Below, piece after piece: positions 1 to 10,643 of a DNA stretch of 59,802 nt (within the stretch, counting starts at the first letter, position 1; each line of letters starts with the position of its first letter). Position numbers and translations under genes: made by a program. This DNA is from Gnetum montanum (Eukaryota; Streptophyta; Gnetopsida; Gnetales; Gnetaceae). The notes under the pieces are model-generated. The model saw nothing but the letters and a program-made list of their open reading frames with translations. It did no database searches and was not told where the DNA came from. The DNA lies in assembly GCA_015680685.1 (NCBI GenBank), contig MNCI01000900.1, positions 198,899 through 258,700 on the forward strand, in the 5' to 3' direction.

Positions 1-1401
1 TTGGGAAAGTCTCCCTTGGGTGTAAGTCCCAAGAGTTCTTCTCGTTTCATTTCTTAGCCCATCCACGATGTGGAAAAGTTGATCTCGCTTAGCGTACCCA
101 TGGTCCAGGCAACGATGTAGCAGTGTATAGTAACGGGCCATGGCAGCATCCAAGGGTTCATAAGCACCTTGTTTCTAGCCTTGGATCTGCTTATGCAAAT
201 TGGACACTCTGGAGTACGTTTGATATTTGTTGTTGAACAATTCAAACATCGTACTTCACCTCCTGATGGTTTCTGGTTCTAAGGACCAGTACCAGCTCTC
301 TGCTTCTTTAGTGAGTGTCCTTGGGAACAACTTAAGCTTTTGCCACTCATTATCTATATTTTGCAAGGCATAGGCATCATGGAATGCTTGTAAATGATGT
401 TGAGGATCAGCATTGTATCCCCCTTCAAAACGTGGGATATTATTTATGTCCAAATGCTTAATCTTGCTATCTTTTAAGTGCCTTGTGGGGATCCTAATTG
501 CCTCTGTGATATCAAGCATGCTTCAGGTTGCAAGTAGGGGTTCATCATGATCATCTCTTTCATGACGTCTATGATGTCTTCGTGGTGGTTCCCTACTCTC
601 CGTACGTCCTTGCCCTTGTCCTAACTCCTCTCAACCTTCTTGTCGAGGTCTTTCATCTTCCTTTTTACTTTTACCCTCTCCATTATGCTCATGATTGTTG
701 TGCCCGGATGTGGAAGGAGAGTGTGAGTGGTGAGATGAAGGAGAAGAGGAAGGGGATCCATCACCAGGGCGATGTTTCTTACCTTCTCTTCAGCTGCTTT
801 GGCCCCGATGGTTGTGAGGATCTAAGTGTCCATCCTTAGTGTGAGTGGTTGTTCCTGCCGTGAACAATTGGTGCTCACGGGGATTAGAGCCTGTAGCATG
901 TACAGTTGATTGAAGGCCCTAATGCCTAACCTCTTCACCATTGTGAGGAGGAGGAACATTGTTTTCTAAGAAACCTGTTATGAGGGGTTCCTCATCTCCT
1001 ATTTCACTAAGGACATGGGGGACCTTTCCCTTCAACAATGAATGTTGGCTCTCCTGCCTTTCGTCCCGAATATGTTTGGCATTTGTGGGATGATAATCCC
1101 TTGTGTCAAAGTTATCCAGAATGTATTCCAGAAATAGTTCTTGCATGCCAATCTGTGCTAAGGAATGGAAAAGCATGTTAGGGACCGATCGATCCGGGGG
1201 TAACATGATGTTACCTTGCAAATCTCTTGATCGCAGTTGCTCATCTTAATGGAGAATAAAAGTAAAGTCAGGGACATACTCATCAGGATGAGTATATGTG
1301 ACCTTAGATTGTTTAGGATATGGCTGGTCTCGGTTATGCGTGTGATGCTGACTGTCTTCTGTGTTATCCTTAGGTGAGTTAATTTCATGAGAAGAAGCCA
1401 T
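1..1401 (-). pseudogene. gag: R1 gag, Ty3/gypsy element (broken, cut by left edge)
   Basis: This is the capsid/nucleocapsid precursor of a Ty3/gypsy LTR retrotransposon, read leftward. The start is the ATG at 1401-1399, giving MASSHEI. About 35 codons on is the block HPDEYVPDFTFILH, which recurs in the R3 and R6 gag start regions, and this fixes the start. An in-frame TAA, probably from CAA, follows that block. The retrotransposon-gag core lies at 519-1, with IPRFEGGYNADPQHHLQAF followed by EAESWYWSLEPETIRRW. The 900-1220 part carries the GNIMLPPDRS and LAQIGMQ blocks that also occur in R6. Several stops and frame changes break the frame. The coding region starts just inside the 5' LTR and PBS, the normal gag position. 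Protease and pol would lie beyond the left edge. The family assignment is firm; the element is not functional. Confidence 0.85.
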
Positions 1402-1524
1402 TTTAATGGTGTGCTACTTACCATTATTTCTGTTCTTGATTAACTAATTAACCCGAAGGTTCGTTAAAGCTCACAACGATGTGAGTGATATCCCTTATGG
1501 TCTAATTAGCGTAAAAAACACTTA

Positions 1525-1544
1525 GTCCCTGGCAACAGTGCCAA
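1525..1544 (-). other. R1 primer-binding site (tRNA-Asp-like)
   Basis: On the minus strand the bases directly after the LTR read TTGGCACTGTTGCCAGGGAC. This closely resembles TGGCGCCGTTGCCGGGGA, the tRNA-Asp-type primer-binding site common in plant Athila/Tat-like elements. The position next to the LTR terminus and the matching sites in R3, R6 and R9 support the call. Confidence 0.8.
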
Positions 1545-2519
1545 TGATGAGTGGCGAGGTACCCCTACACTCAACCATACGAAATGAGCATACCACGTGC
1601 GATCCGGTCGAACTCCGCAGACTAAATGCCTAAACGCCCCATGGAACACTTGGGGTTAATCGTTCGTTGTCTTCCCAGACTTACTTGTTTTTGTCATAGT
1701 GTATGGTTAAGTAAGTGCGAGGTATATGATTTTTTTGGTATTTTACAGTTTATCTCCTATGCTAAATGGTGAAGGGTTGAGAAACTAAAACTAACTCTAA
1801 CTACAGCACTAAGTCCTAGCGTTAGCATCCATTCCCACATGCCGTACACACCCTGAACTATGCAACTGTGGCTACCAAACGCTAATCGTTACTAGGATTA
1901 CCACACGTAACGCACCTGCTCAAAGCGGTTGTATTGAGGCACCTAACTAACCTAAGTGTGACAAGCAGTCGATTCCTTGACTAGCTGTACACATCCGTAG
2001 ATGCTCGTAATCAAGTCGTACTTGTCCCACATTCTAGGAGGAAAGGGCGAGAGAAACTAATTGCGATGAGTAGTCGATTTCTTGGCTAGCCGTACACGTT
2101 CATCAACGCTCATAACCAAGTTGTACTCATGCTGCATTACTAGGAAAGCAATAAATAAAATTAATTAAACTTATCCATGCACTGCAAGGTTTATCCACAA
2201 AGCTCGTCTTTATTGCTGTACACAACTTGCGTTCAGGTACAAAGCTTCTCAAATAAAGAACCGTTCACTTGGGGGACTCCTACTGCGAGCACATGGAAAA
2301 TATTCTATCTTTGGGGTGATCAATCCGCGAGAGCTTCGCTACTTTACGCCTAGGATGTCGAATGAGGGGAGTGCTGCCTCTTATTTATAGATATGGCAGT
2401 GGACTGCGATATTACGTACGCGATATCACAGGGAAGGATGCGATATCGCGTACGCGATATCGTAGGGGATGCGATATCACGTTGGCTGCGATATCGCGAC
2501 TTGTGCAATCCACATCTCA
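1545..2519 (-). repeat. R1 5' LTR, about 975 bp
   Basis: On the plus strand this LTR begins TGATGAGTGGCGAGG, so its minus-strand 3' end is CTCATCA next to the PBS. It can be followed to about 2519, where CTCATC gives way to an oppositely oriented LTR fragment. In minus-strand order it has a U3 rich in GATATC palindromes, a TATA box and then R and U5. Its length matches the R9 LTR (979 bp). The far terminus has lost its final bases at the junction with the neighbouring fragment. Confidence 0.85.
2389..2495 (-). promoter_or_regulatory. R1 LTR promoter: TATA box plus GATATC array
   Basis: On the minus strand a TATA box (CTATAAATAAG, plus 2389-2400) is preceded immediately upstream by five exact GATATC palindromes starting at 2422, 2442, 2456, 2473 and 2490, plus a GATATT at 2408. 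Spacings are 20, 14, 17 and 17 bp. The segment 2441-2462 is a perfect 22-bp palindrome built from two GATATC copies around CGTACG. The position within U3, directly before the TATA box, suggests promoter control; that role is inferred. Confidence 0.7.
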
Positions 2520-2521
2520 TC

Positions 2522-3075
2522 TATAATAGAATTGAGATTTCTTTCTTCCATTGCAACACTTAAACTAGCACTTAGTTTATTTTTAGCATTTTTATCTAAC
2601 TAAACTTTCCTTTTCAATACTTAATAATTTTATATTTTATTCCATAATAGTATTAGTATGACCAATTTGAACACAATGTATTAATATTTGATAATCCCAA
2701 CAATGGATACATGGTATACCCAGTAGTAAACACTTAGTAACCTAGTAATGTTAGGATGGTATAGAAGGTGGAAAGAGATGCTCTATGCTTAGAATAGTTT
2801 AGATTACGTTTAAGGTCATAGTTATTTTAATATCTTAAATACTCAATTTTTAAAAATATTTTAATAATCAAAATAATAAAAATTGAAAATATCTTATTCC
2901 TCAATCATAGTTAACCATGCCAATTAAGGTAGGATGAGTGATGATTGGGAAGATAACGATCAACAATGTTATGCCAATGATATTGTTAGCCCAAAGTTCC
3001 ATAGAATTTAACTAAATCATGCATACACACTTGCGATTCATATGTTTAGGCATAGGAAACACTTTCCACTCATCA
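2522..3075 (+). repeat. R2 LTR fragment (R-U5 part), plus orientation
   Basis: This stretch aligns by eye with the plus-oriented LTRs at 52321 and 55706. It shares CCATTGCAACACTTAAACT, the TTTTATTCCATAA block, the CAATCCCAACAATG-type block and the GATGATTGGGAAGATAA block. It ends CTCATCA at 3075, directly before a primer-binding site. The U3 half is missing, and the fragment abuts the terminus of the R1 LTR at about 2520. Confidence 0.75.
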
Positions 3076-3095
3076 TTGACATTATTATCGAGGAT
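3076..3095 (+). other. R2 primer-binding site (decayed)
   Basis: TTGACATTATTATCGAGGA follows the LTR end CTCATCA. It matches the tRNA-Asp-type site TTGGCGCCGTTGCCGGGGA after several C-to-T and G-to-A changes. The interval 3096-3370 shows no recognisable gene; it may be R2 leader. Confidence 0.65.
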
Positions 3096-3949
3096 TATTA
3101 TGTGCTAAGTGTTTTGAAACTAAAACTAAAACTAAAATCTTTTTATTACTAGATACCCTTTAGGATTTATTGGACAAAATAAATATGCATAGTATATGTA
3201 GTAAATATTTCATTACTAAAGTTACCAAGTTTTCTTGGTGCTATATCAAAACACTTAATTAAACTACTAGCTATAATTTTTCATTTGTAACAACTCTATG
3301 TAAGAATAGGATATTCTAAGAATATGAGATGCTTATCTTCAATTGCTCTTTAATTGTATAAATGATAGGTTATCTTTTTTTTTAGAATCTAGACCCATCT
3401 TCTTATTTTAATTCTAAAATAATGAGAGCAAAATCTTACTTGAATGATTTAATAGATAAATAAGTAGATAATCTAAAAGTAGATTAATAAGTTGTTTTTC
3501 ACCAATATATCCTCTAATGTTGCCTAGCTAGAATTTTTTCTTTCCTATTGGGTTACTTTAGATGTGTAAAAGTGCTTCATTTCTAATAATATTATGGAGC
3601 TATCTTATATCGCAATCTAGAATATCCATTTCTATGTTTCATTTTTAAGTAAAATCATTTTCTCATAGAACCATCCTTTCTATTGTATAGTAACCAAGGC
3701 TTTATTTGAGAAAATAATTACAAATTAACAAATAGGTTCTATCTCTAAATGCATTATATCAACTTCAAGATGTAGAAAATCATATTATACCTAATTTTTA
3801 ACTTAAAATTCTTCTACTAATAAATGCTTTTTCATTTCTTCTATTCTATGTCAATATTCGTTGGCAAGTCCAAAATCTCATACTACACACCCATACAAAA
3901 TAGTTAGTTGCACAATAGAACAAAATAACTATTCTTTGATTTCCTAGGC

Positions 3950-5100
3950 TATGATTTTTTTTTTCTAACATTTTCTTTTTAAATCAAATAAGGCTCTCAA
4001 TCCACCTATAATTCTTTGTTTAATGCACATCTCCGAATTGTAATTGTGAAAAAGATCTAGACCAAGGTATTTATAAGTTTCTATCATATTTACTAAGGCT
4101 TTTTCAATAGTGAGAGGATAATCATTATTCCTATTGTCACACACCATAATTTTGGTTTTCTGCATATTAACTTTCATTTTCAAATGTTGGTAAATATTAT
4201 CCAAACTAGTTAGCATTTGTTTTAGGTCTTCCTTGTAGCTGGGGATGAGAACTACATTATAAATATACATCAAAAGGTTGACAAAGTAATCATTAATTTT
4301 AATAGAATATCTATCTAGAATTTTCTACATCCAATCCTCTAGTTTATCAATAAAAATATCAAAAAGAGTAGGTGAAAGAGGACAACCTTTTTTCACCCCA
4401 ATATTCCTATGTAATAAAACATTTTTATGGGTCTAGTGATCTATGAAAAATATATATACCTCTTGGTAAAGACTTTGAATAACAGTTAGTAAAGATGAAG
4501 GAGTACCTATGCTTTAAATAATTGAATCATATGCTTTAAAGAAATCCACAAAGAACATTTAGTTTGATCTTTTTTACAATCAATAGGATATTTCAATGTA
4601 ATGAGGTAATTAATAGTAGAATGGTGACATCTAAATCTAGCTTGTGAATTTTTTTCACAAATTATTTTCTTTTGTATATTTCCCAATCTTTATGTCAAGA
4701 GTATTTCTCAAAATATTAGCAAAAATATTACTAATTATAATCAACCTATAGTTATTTAAATTAGATATATCTCATTTTTTGAATAATAAAATAGCTTTGT
4801 TAGTACATCATTCTTTATCTAAGTCAATTTAAAGAGCATGCTTTAGATTTTTCCAAATTATCTATCATACTAAAGATCCTTCGCAAGTGAGCATTTCTCC
4901 GTAAAGTTCTATTGTATTAGTTGCTTTACGTGAGGCTAATCTTTTGATGGCTTGAATAGTGTTCTTAAAGGAGATAAAAAGGTTTTTATTATCCTATCAA
5001 TATCCTACCATCTTATCCATGCCTTGAAATAAATGTTGATAAAATTGTAGAATCTTAGAAAAGGGAAATTTTGGTTTCAGAATTCTTCTTTGATGAAGCA
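3950..5100 (-). pseudogene. LINE ORF2 reverse transcriptase (broken)
   Basis: The clearest part (4273-3965) reads VVLIPSYKEDLKQMLTSLD, then a VNMQKTKIMVC block and ETYKYLGLDL. These match the region just after the YADD box in L1-type reverse transcriptases (VVLxxxS...VNxxKTKxM...YLG). The catalytic YADD itself has become YIYN, so both aspartates are lost. Upstream, 5100-4300, are remnants of the finger and palm regions with many stops. This domain would copy element RNA at the nicked target. Confidence 0.8.
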
Positions 5101-5449
5101 ACTTCCAAAAACTTCTTGGTTCTTTCTTTATCATGCACGGAAAATTAACTTATCTCTCTTTAATGAAATATATTTTTTATTCCAAATTAAATTCTTATAA
5201 AGCTTGATAATTCTTGAAGATTTTTGTGTTCTTAATTTAAAGCTAGCTACCATACATTCTAAATCATGCTAAGGAAAGGACTATGTTGATGCATTTTTAG
5301 AAACATGTTATGCTATTGCCACTAAAATTTCTTTAAGTTTTGCATCAAGATTTAAATTCTTTTGAACTTTCTTTCAAAAATATAACTTGACTTTGTCTAT
5401 TATCTTGCAAGAAACTAGCTTTCTCTATTGTCTACCATGTTTTAAATTC

Positions 5450-6240
5450 ATCAAAAGACTAAAATAAAGTGGTTGATGGTTAGACTCAATTGCTGCATCA
5501 CATTAAAATGTCTAATACGAGTTAAAATCTCTATATTGGTGATTAGAAAATCAATACATGAGGAATCTTGTAATCCTATGAATGTGTAGTAACTAGAATT
5601 GGAAAAGTTGGGTAACCCATTAATAATTGCCAAATTTAAACCTTGATTATAATTCAACAAATATCTATCTCTATGATTGACTTATATGTCTTAAAAGAAC
5701 CTTTTCTAGTCTAAATTATTCTCATAGTCTAAATATTCATGCTAGTTCTAAAATCTTACTAGGATTTGTTCAATTCCAATCCTAGCATTAAAATCCCCAC
5801 AAATGAAAAAATTTTCCATTTGAAAAAAAGTAGCAATATCCATCCCAATGATTTAAAAGGGGAAGTCCTTTGATAATTTTTCTTTATCATAAAAATTAGC
5901 CTCTTAAGAAGCACAATGACAAAAAGCCAAAAAAAAAACTAACCTTCTCATGAGCTACTCAAATACAAACATATTTCTTGTGTTCATCTACTTATTTAAC
6001 TATTATATATTGTTGTATGATATTTCAAATGAGCATAGTTAGGCCACTAGAAGATCTTTCACATTCACTTTTTTCTTATAATAAAAGATAAAAGTTTGAA
6101 TACCTAGACATACAAGATCATTAGAGTCATTCCCACCACATTTCAGCAATCCCAAAAGTATCAAATTTATTAAAGAAAGAAATACTATGCAAACTAAAGT
6201 TTATCTGCTATAGAGCCATTAATATTCAAAAAAACATAGT
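5450..6240 (-). pseudogene. LINE ORF2 endonuclease domain (broken)
   Basis: ORF2 appears to begin near 6240 with NINGSIADKL, followed by a WW-containing block typical of apurinic-type L1 endonucleases. The best open stretch (5660-5451) reads LNLAIINGLPNFSNSSYYTF, then GLQDSSCIDFLITN, then LTINHF. SxIDFLxxN and the terminal (S/T)xHF correspond to the conserved endonuclease motifs containing the catalytic Asp and His. In this family the enzyme nicks target DNA to prime reverse transcription. The Asp of SDH is replaced by Asn here. Stops and frameshifts elsewhere make it non-functional. Confidence 0.7.
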
Positions 6241-6269
6241 GTAGGAATTTTAATTCGTATTTATGATCT

Positions 6270-7051
6270 TTAATAATTGCAACATATTTAGTTCTAAGAT
6301 AGGTAATTTTTCCTTCCTCTCTTATCTTTTTTACCTTCATTCATTCATCAACTTTTTTATGTATTCTTTATGTACAAGATCTTCATTTAGTCATAATTTT
6401 TTACCTTTTAAATTGCATTGATTATTCCAAAATTTTTTCCTTAGCTTAGCATCTTGAAATTTAATCATAATATGATTTCTTTCTCCCTCTTGACCTATTC
6501 TAATAGCTTGCAAAATATGGAATCATTCTTTTAGATGTAATTTTTCTTTTAGTAACTTAGCGATTTCTTCAATCAAAATTTTTTCCTTTTTGGGTATCCT
6601 AAATAGATGGAAATTTAATGATTTTTCTTATTTTTCCTCTTCCTTATTCAATGTGTTTGAAATTATCTTACTCACCTCTTATAGAGTATGATTCAAATTG
6701 CTATGCTAGACTTGCTCTTGTGGATGACCTATGTTGCTAATCTTGGATTCCAATGTTGTAATTTTTTAAGAACCTCTTTGTATTGGTTTTTAAAATAATT
6801 TGATAAAAATTACATTGTCATAATAGAACATTCCATGAGGGTTTTGAGCTACTTTATTCTTGTGTGTATCATTTTTGACTTTGTTTTAAGGGCATCCAAT
6901 TTTTTATTTTTGTTATCATTAAATCCCATTTTGATTTTGGAATAGTAACTATTTTCATTATTTTCTTCCATTTGCTTCCCCCAAAAAACAAAGAATCTAC
7001 AATTGTAGATGCTACCTCTTCTTTGTTTATTGCTTTTTTCTTCTTTGACAT
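6270..7051 (-). pseudogene. LINE ORF1-like protein (broken)
   Basis: The frame starts at 7051 with a lysine-rich segment (MSKKKKAINKEEV) and then a conserved-looking block, SKWDLM. It continues in decayed form through a charged region near 6600 (KKEKILIEEIAKLLKEKL). After that comes an RNA-binding-like part with AIRIGQEGERNHIMIKFQDA, and a tail with a GKITYLR-like block near 6300. This order, a coiled or charged N-terminus followed by an RIG...IKF domain, is typical of L1 ORF1 proteins, which bind RNA. At least one stop and some frame changes are present. The start is chosen as the first Met in the frame. The assignment rests on motif recall, not a search. Confidence 0.55.
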
Positions 7052-7444
7052 CTAGATAGATAAACAAAACCTCAATGGTAGCAACAAACCAATCATAATA
7101 AAATCAATTAAAGATTCTTTTAGAAACATAATGAACTATTATAAGAAAAATAATAACTAATGAAATTTTATTTAAGGCACTCTTTCAAATAAACTAAGAG
7201 TTGATATCTTCTTATAGGGCTAATTCTTCACATATTAATAATAAGATAAGAAAGAACTTAAATGAAATGACTCAAAAACTCAAGTGATTTATGTTCATCT
7301 AGATTCATACTATTTGGACTTCACTTTCATCCTTCACTTGGATGAGTAGTTTTGGTGGAGAGACTTGGAGGAAAACATTGTATTCTCATTTGATCATGCC
7401 ATTCCATTAATGTTCATGGTAGCATTGAAAAATATAGGGATGAA
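7052..7444. other. Unassigned stretch upstream of the LINE
   Basis: AT-rich sequence with no convincing reading frame. It may include the LINE 5' untranslated region and the resumed R2 leader. Confidence 0.4.
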
Positions 7445-7564
7445 AGTAGTAGCCCCAAATTACCAAGTGATAATCACCTCTCTATAGATTATTAATCTAT
7501 AGAGAGGTGATTATCAATAATCTATAGAGAGGTGATTATCACTTGGTAATTTGGGGCTACTACT
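7445..7564. repeat. Perfect 49-bp inverted repeat with 22-bp spacer
   Basis: The arms 7445-7493 and 7516-7564 are exact reverse complements over 49 bp. The left arm starts AGTAGTAGCCCCAAATTACC. The 22-bp spacer (7494-7515) is a copy of 7519-7540 and is also complementary to 7469-7490, so one arm contains a direct duplication. Perfect pairing is striking in a region where everything else is mutated. It could be a young foldback element, a replication-slippage product or an assembly fold-back. Confidence 0.9.
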
Positions 7565-7899
7565 ATAAAGATCCAACTTTAAAAAAGAAAACTCATGAAA
7601 TCTTGCTATGAAGCCTCAAAGGATAAAAAAAATTCTAATCATACTAACATCACAATCAAACAAGTAGGATATTAAATATCCTTCAAGTTGATCTTAATGC
7701 TAGGGTCCTCCATACTTTGATGAAGATAACATGACTTAACAATGATTACATTCAACATTGGTAAATAACCAAGAGAAGAAAAGAGCTAGACTTAGAACCA
7801 CAAGGCCTCAAGGTCATGGTCTCTCAGTCACCAAGCAAGAGAACAATTAAAGGACTAGATAAGGAAAGTAAGCTACGACAACTCTTCTAGCTCTCCATG

Positions 7900-8830
7900 C
7901 TTACCATCTTCCTTATCATTTAGCTTTGACAAGAGAGTATGTGATTGGGATTCAAGGGAAAATGATTAAAGGTAAGGTGGCCCCATCATAGAAATGGGAG
8001 AAGGGAACATAGATAAGAGTAAGAAGAAGAGGAACATATTTAAGAAAGAAGGAGTAGTAGACTACACCATAAGAGAGATGGCCATGACAGTGATCATGAT
8101 GAACAAGATGTCTATGATGAACCATGGCTTGCTATAAGAAGCATGATCAACATTTGTGAGGTAGTATATATCCTCACCAAGCATCAAAGGGATAGCCAAA
8201 TCAAATGGCTTAGTATGAAAAATATCCCTAAGTTTGAAGGAGGCTATAATGCAAATCTACAATACCATTTGGAAGCCTTCTATGATTCCTATACCTTGTA
8301 GAACATTGAAAATAACTTGTAGAAAGTTAATTTATTCCATAGGAAACTCATAAAGAAAGCTAAAATTTAGTATTGGCCCTTCGAACTAGAATCTACTCAT
8401 AGATGGAATACAATGTTAGAGTTATTGAATAATAAGTACCAAATGTACTCCAAGGCATTCAACTTGAGGAAGAAAATTTAATGATAAAAATAGAGTAACC
8501 CAAAATCCCTTGATTTAGCCTTGGAAAAATACTATTCTTTGCTACACCAATGCCTAAGCCATGATTTCTCTTAGTGGGAGAAGATCTATAACATCATAGA
8601 TGGGCTCAGGAATAAAACCAAGAAAATTCTTGGAGTTTATGCCCAAGGGATATTATCATAAATGAGGGCCCATCAAATCCAATGGCTCATTGATCAAGTA
8701 AAAAAGAAGGAAGAAGAGTTAAAGAATAGAAACTACTAAGGAATATAATGGAGATCCCTCCATTTATAAAAAGGAGGTCTATCTCTATGAACTTGAGAAG
8801 GATACATCATTAGAAGAGGTTATGCATCTC
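7900..8830 (+). pseudogene. gag: R2 gag fragment (broken)
   Basis: This decayed piece parallels the R3 gag at about 11400-12130. It has the LxxRSMINICEVVYILTKHQR-like block, then IPKFEGGYNANLQYHLEAF (about 8228-8285), a YWPFELEST-like block, and the segment encoding IIDGLRNKTKKILGVYAQG (about 8600-8655). These are landmarks of the retrotransposon-gag domain of this family. It ends near 8830, before the compact Cys/His motif and before protease. Its orientation matches the LTR/PBS at 2522-3095, so both may belong to one element split by the LINE. Numerous stops, mostly TAG and TAA. Confidence 0.75.
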
Positions 8831-9604
8831 TTTCACTCTTTTGCTCTTTCACTCAAGCTTAAGATAGTTCAAAAAAATGCACAAAGCATACTCCTTATTG
8901 TAGCTAGCAACAAAACTTCATACAACAAAGCTTAAGGGATGCTTGGGAATGGAATGCTTGGAAAGAGCTATGTGCTTCACTTCAGATCTTTCAAACTTAA
9001 TACCTCTTAGAGTGCTTACATATGCTATTTATAGGAGAAGAAGGCTCTTCTCAACCATTCTAGGTGCATGATGACTCACCATGCACTTACACACAAAGCC
9101 AAATAAAATCTAAGACAGTGGCTACAGTAACTACACTATCTTTACATCATTACAAGACCATTATGCACACTACTTTTTGTACATTCATTATGGAGATGAT
9201 GTGGTATTAGGTCCAAGAGAATCATCATCATCATCAGATATGGACCATGAGTTGTCATGAAAGGGGTCTTTTCATGTCTATCATATTCTCAGTATTTGCA
9301 GAGATGTTGATCATAATGATACAACTCAAGAGAGAGAGGAATTATTTGATGATTCTGATAATGCATCTGGATGTTGTAAGCATTTGAAGTGTAAATATTT
9401 TAGTAAAAAGTAGAACCCCAGGAATTCATCTAGTTGATGCATCTTGAAATACAAGATACTAGAAAATATACAGGAGTAGCATCTTAATAGATGAAATTCC
9501 ATCCCCTTGACTGTGCATTTTCATAATAAAGGATATCTCCATGCTACTTGGTTAACCTGTGGAAAATATTTCTTGGATATCCTGTAGGGATATGGTTAGG
9601 AGTA
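8831..9604. other. Unassigned; possible LTR fragments and 3' end of an older element
   Basis: No clear gene. A minus-strand TATA-like sequence (CTCCTATAAATAGC, about 9028-9042) hints at an antisense LTR fragment near 8840-9180. The stretch just before 9605 ends GTTAGGAGTA, which resembles the polypurine tracts beside the R6 and R9 LTRs. This suggests that it is the 3' internal end of a same-family element. Confidence 0.4.
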
Positions 9605-10476
9605 TGACTGATAAATTGTGTTTTTCATATTCTTTGATATCAGGGTGGCCATGATATTGGGTACACGATATTGGGTATGTGATATTGTGGCCCAAGATGT
9701 GATATAGTACATTTGATATTGCAAGGTTAATCTTGGGTCTATATATACAGTGCCCAGGCACATGATTGGGAGTAGTTTTGGAAATCAAGTAGCAAAAAAC
9801 TTGTAGTTTGTTCATTTGAGAGGTAGAATATTTTCCAGGTGCCTACAATAGGAGATCTAAGTGTGAATGGATCTTTATTCAAATATTGATCTACCTAAAC
9901 ACACTAGTGTGTTGGCAATAAAGATAAACTCTTTGATCCATTCCTTGTAGCACCTGAGACTTTCTTTCTTATGCATTTATATATTGTAATTTCATGCAAT
10001 TTACATTAATGTTATTGATACAGTAATTAATTTTTATTAATAAGAAAATCATTAAAATACACAAGCAAAACCCCTTCGAACATATGTGTGACACTTGGTA
10101 GCTCAGAAATGATTAGCGTTTGACAACCCAATAGTGTTTACACAAAGTTCAAGATGTGTTCGGGAAGTGGGAATGGTTACTTGTGTTAGGTTAGATTAGA
10201 CCATAGTCTACTTAGCAATTAATCACTCTTACTATTATTCTTATTCTAGGCAAGTAATTTGATAAAACATAAAACAATAAAAATTTCACACCTAAGTCAC
10301 ACTTAACTATACAATTGCATTCCACAAGTGGGACTGGGAAGACAACGAATGGACAACACACACGCACTATTTAGCTATAGCATACTTAGTAATTATAGTT
10401 TGTGGAATTCGACTAAATTGCATGTGAATGCCTATGATTTGTATGGTTGGGCATAGGGGCATCTTGCTGCTCATCA
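9605..10476 (+). repeat. R3 5' LTR, about 872 bp
   Basis: The LTR begins at TGACTGATAAATTG after a purine-rich GGAGTA, by analogy with R6 and R9 where GGGTA or GGAGTA precedes TGATGAG. It ends at GCTCATCA (10476) directly before the PBS. It contains the U3 array, the TATA box and the family block around GTGGGACTGGGAAGACAACG. Confidence 0.8.
9636..9750 (+). promoter_or_regulatory. R3 LTR promoter: decayed GATATC array plus TATA box
   Basis: GATATC at 9636 is followed by a series of GATATT and GATATA copies between about 9656 and 9720. The spacer words resemble those in R1 and R9 (GTACAC, GTATGT). The TATA box CTATATATACAG is at 9739-9750. The order array, TATA, transcribed region is the same as in the minus-strand relatives, supporting a conserved promoter layout. 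Confidence 0.65.
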
Positions 10477-10495
10477 TTGGCACTGTTGCTAGGGA
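10477..10495 (+). other. R3 primer-binding site
   Basis: TTGGCACTGTTGCTAGGGA lies immediately after the LTR end and matches the tRNA-Asp-type site of R1 and R6 with one or two changes. Confidence 0.8.
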
Positions 10496-10643
10496 TTGTA
10501 GTTCTTCATGCGCTATCTAAGCCAAGTGAAACTTAGTAACCTTGTTATCCAAATCCTAAGATTCAAATTCTACAAAAACAAAAAAATTCTTATAATTAAG
10601 TTAAACCCTAACTACACACTACTTACAAGTTCATTAACACAAA

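Larger units (their letters stand above)
3370..7051 (-). mobile_element. L1-type LINE, decayed, minus strand
   Basis: This is a non-LTR retrotransposon read leftward: an ORF1 region near 7051-6270, an endonuclease near 6240-5450 and a reverse transcriptase near 5100-3950. A poly-T run at 3371-3382 could be the complement of the 3' poly-A tail, which would place a 3' untranslated part at 3383-3950. No target-site duplication was identified, so the limits are approximate. All three coding parts carry many stops and frameshifts. It sits between the R2 LTR/PBS and the R2 gag fragment, which suggests insertion into the R2 leader. Confidence 0.8.

Noticed and set aside
528-839. Plus-strand open frame of 103 codons
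   Set aside because: It lies opposite the R1 gag and has no recognisable domain; it is a shadow frame.
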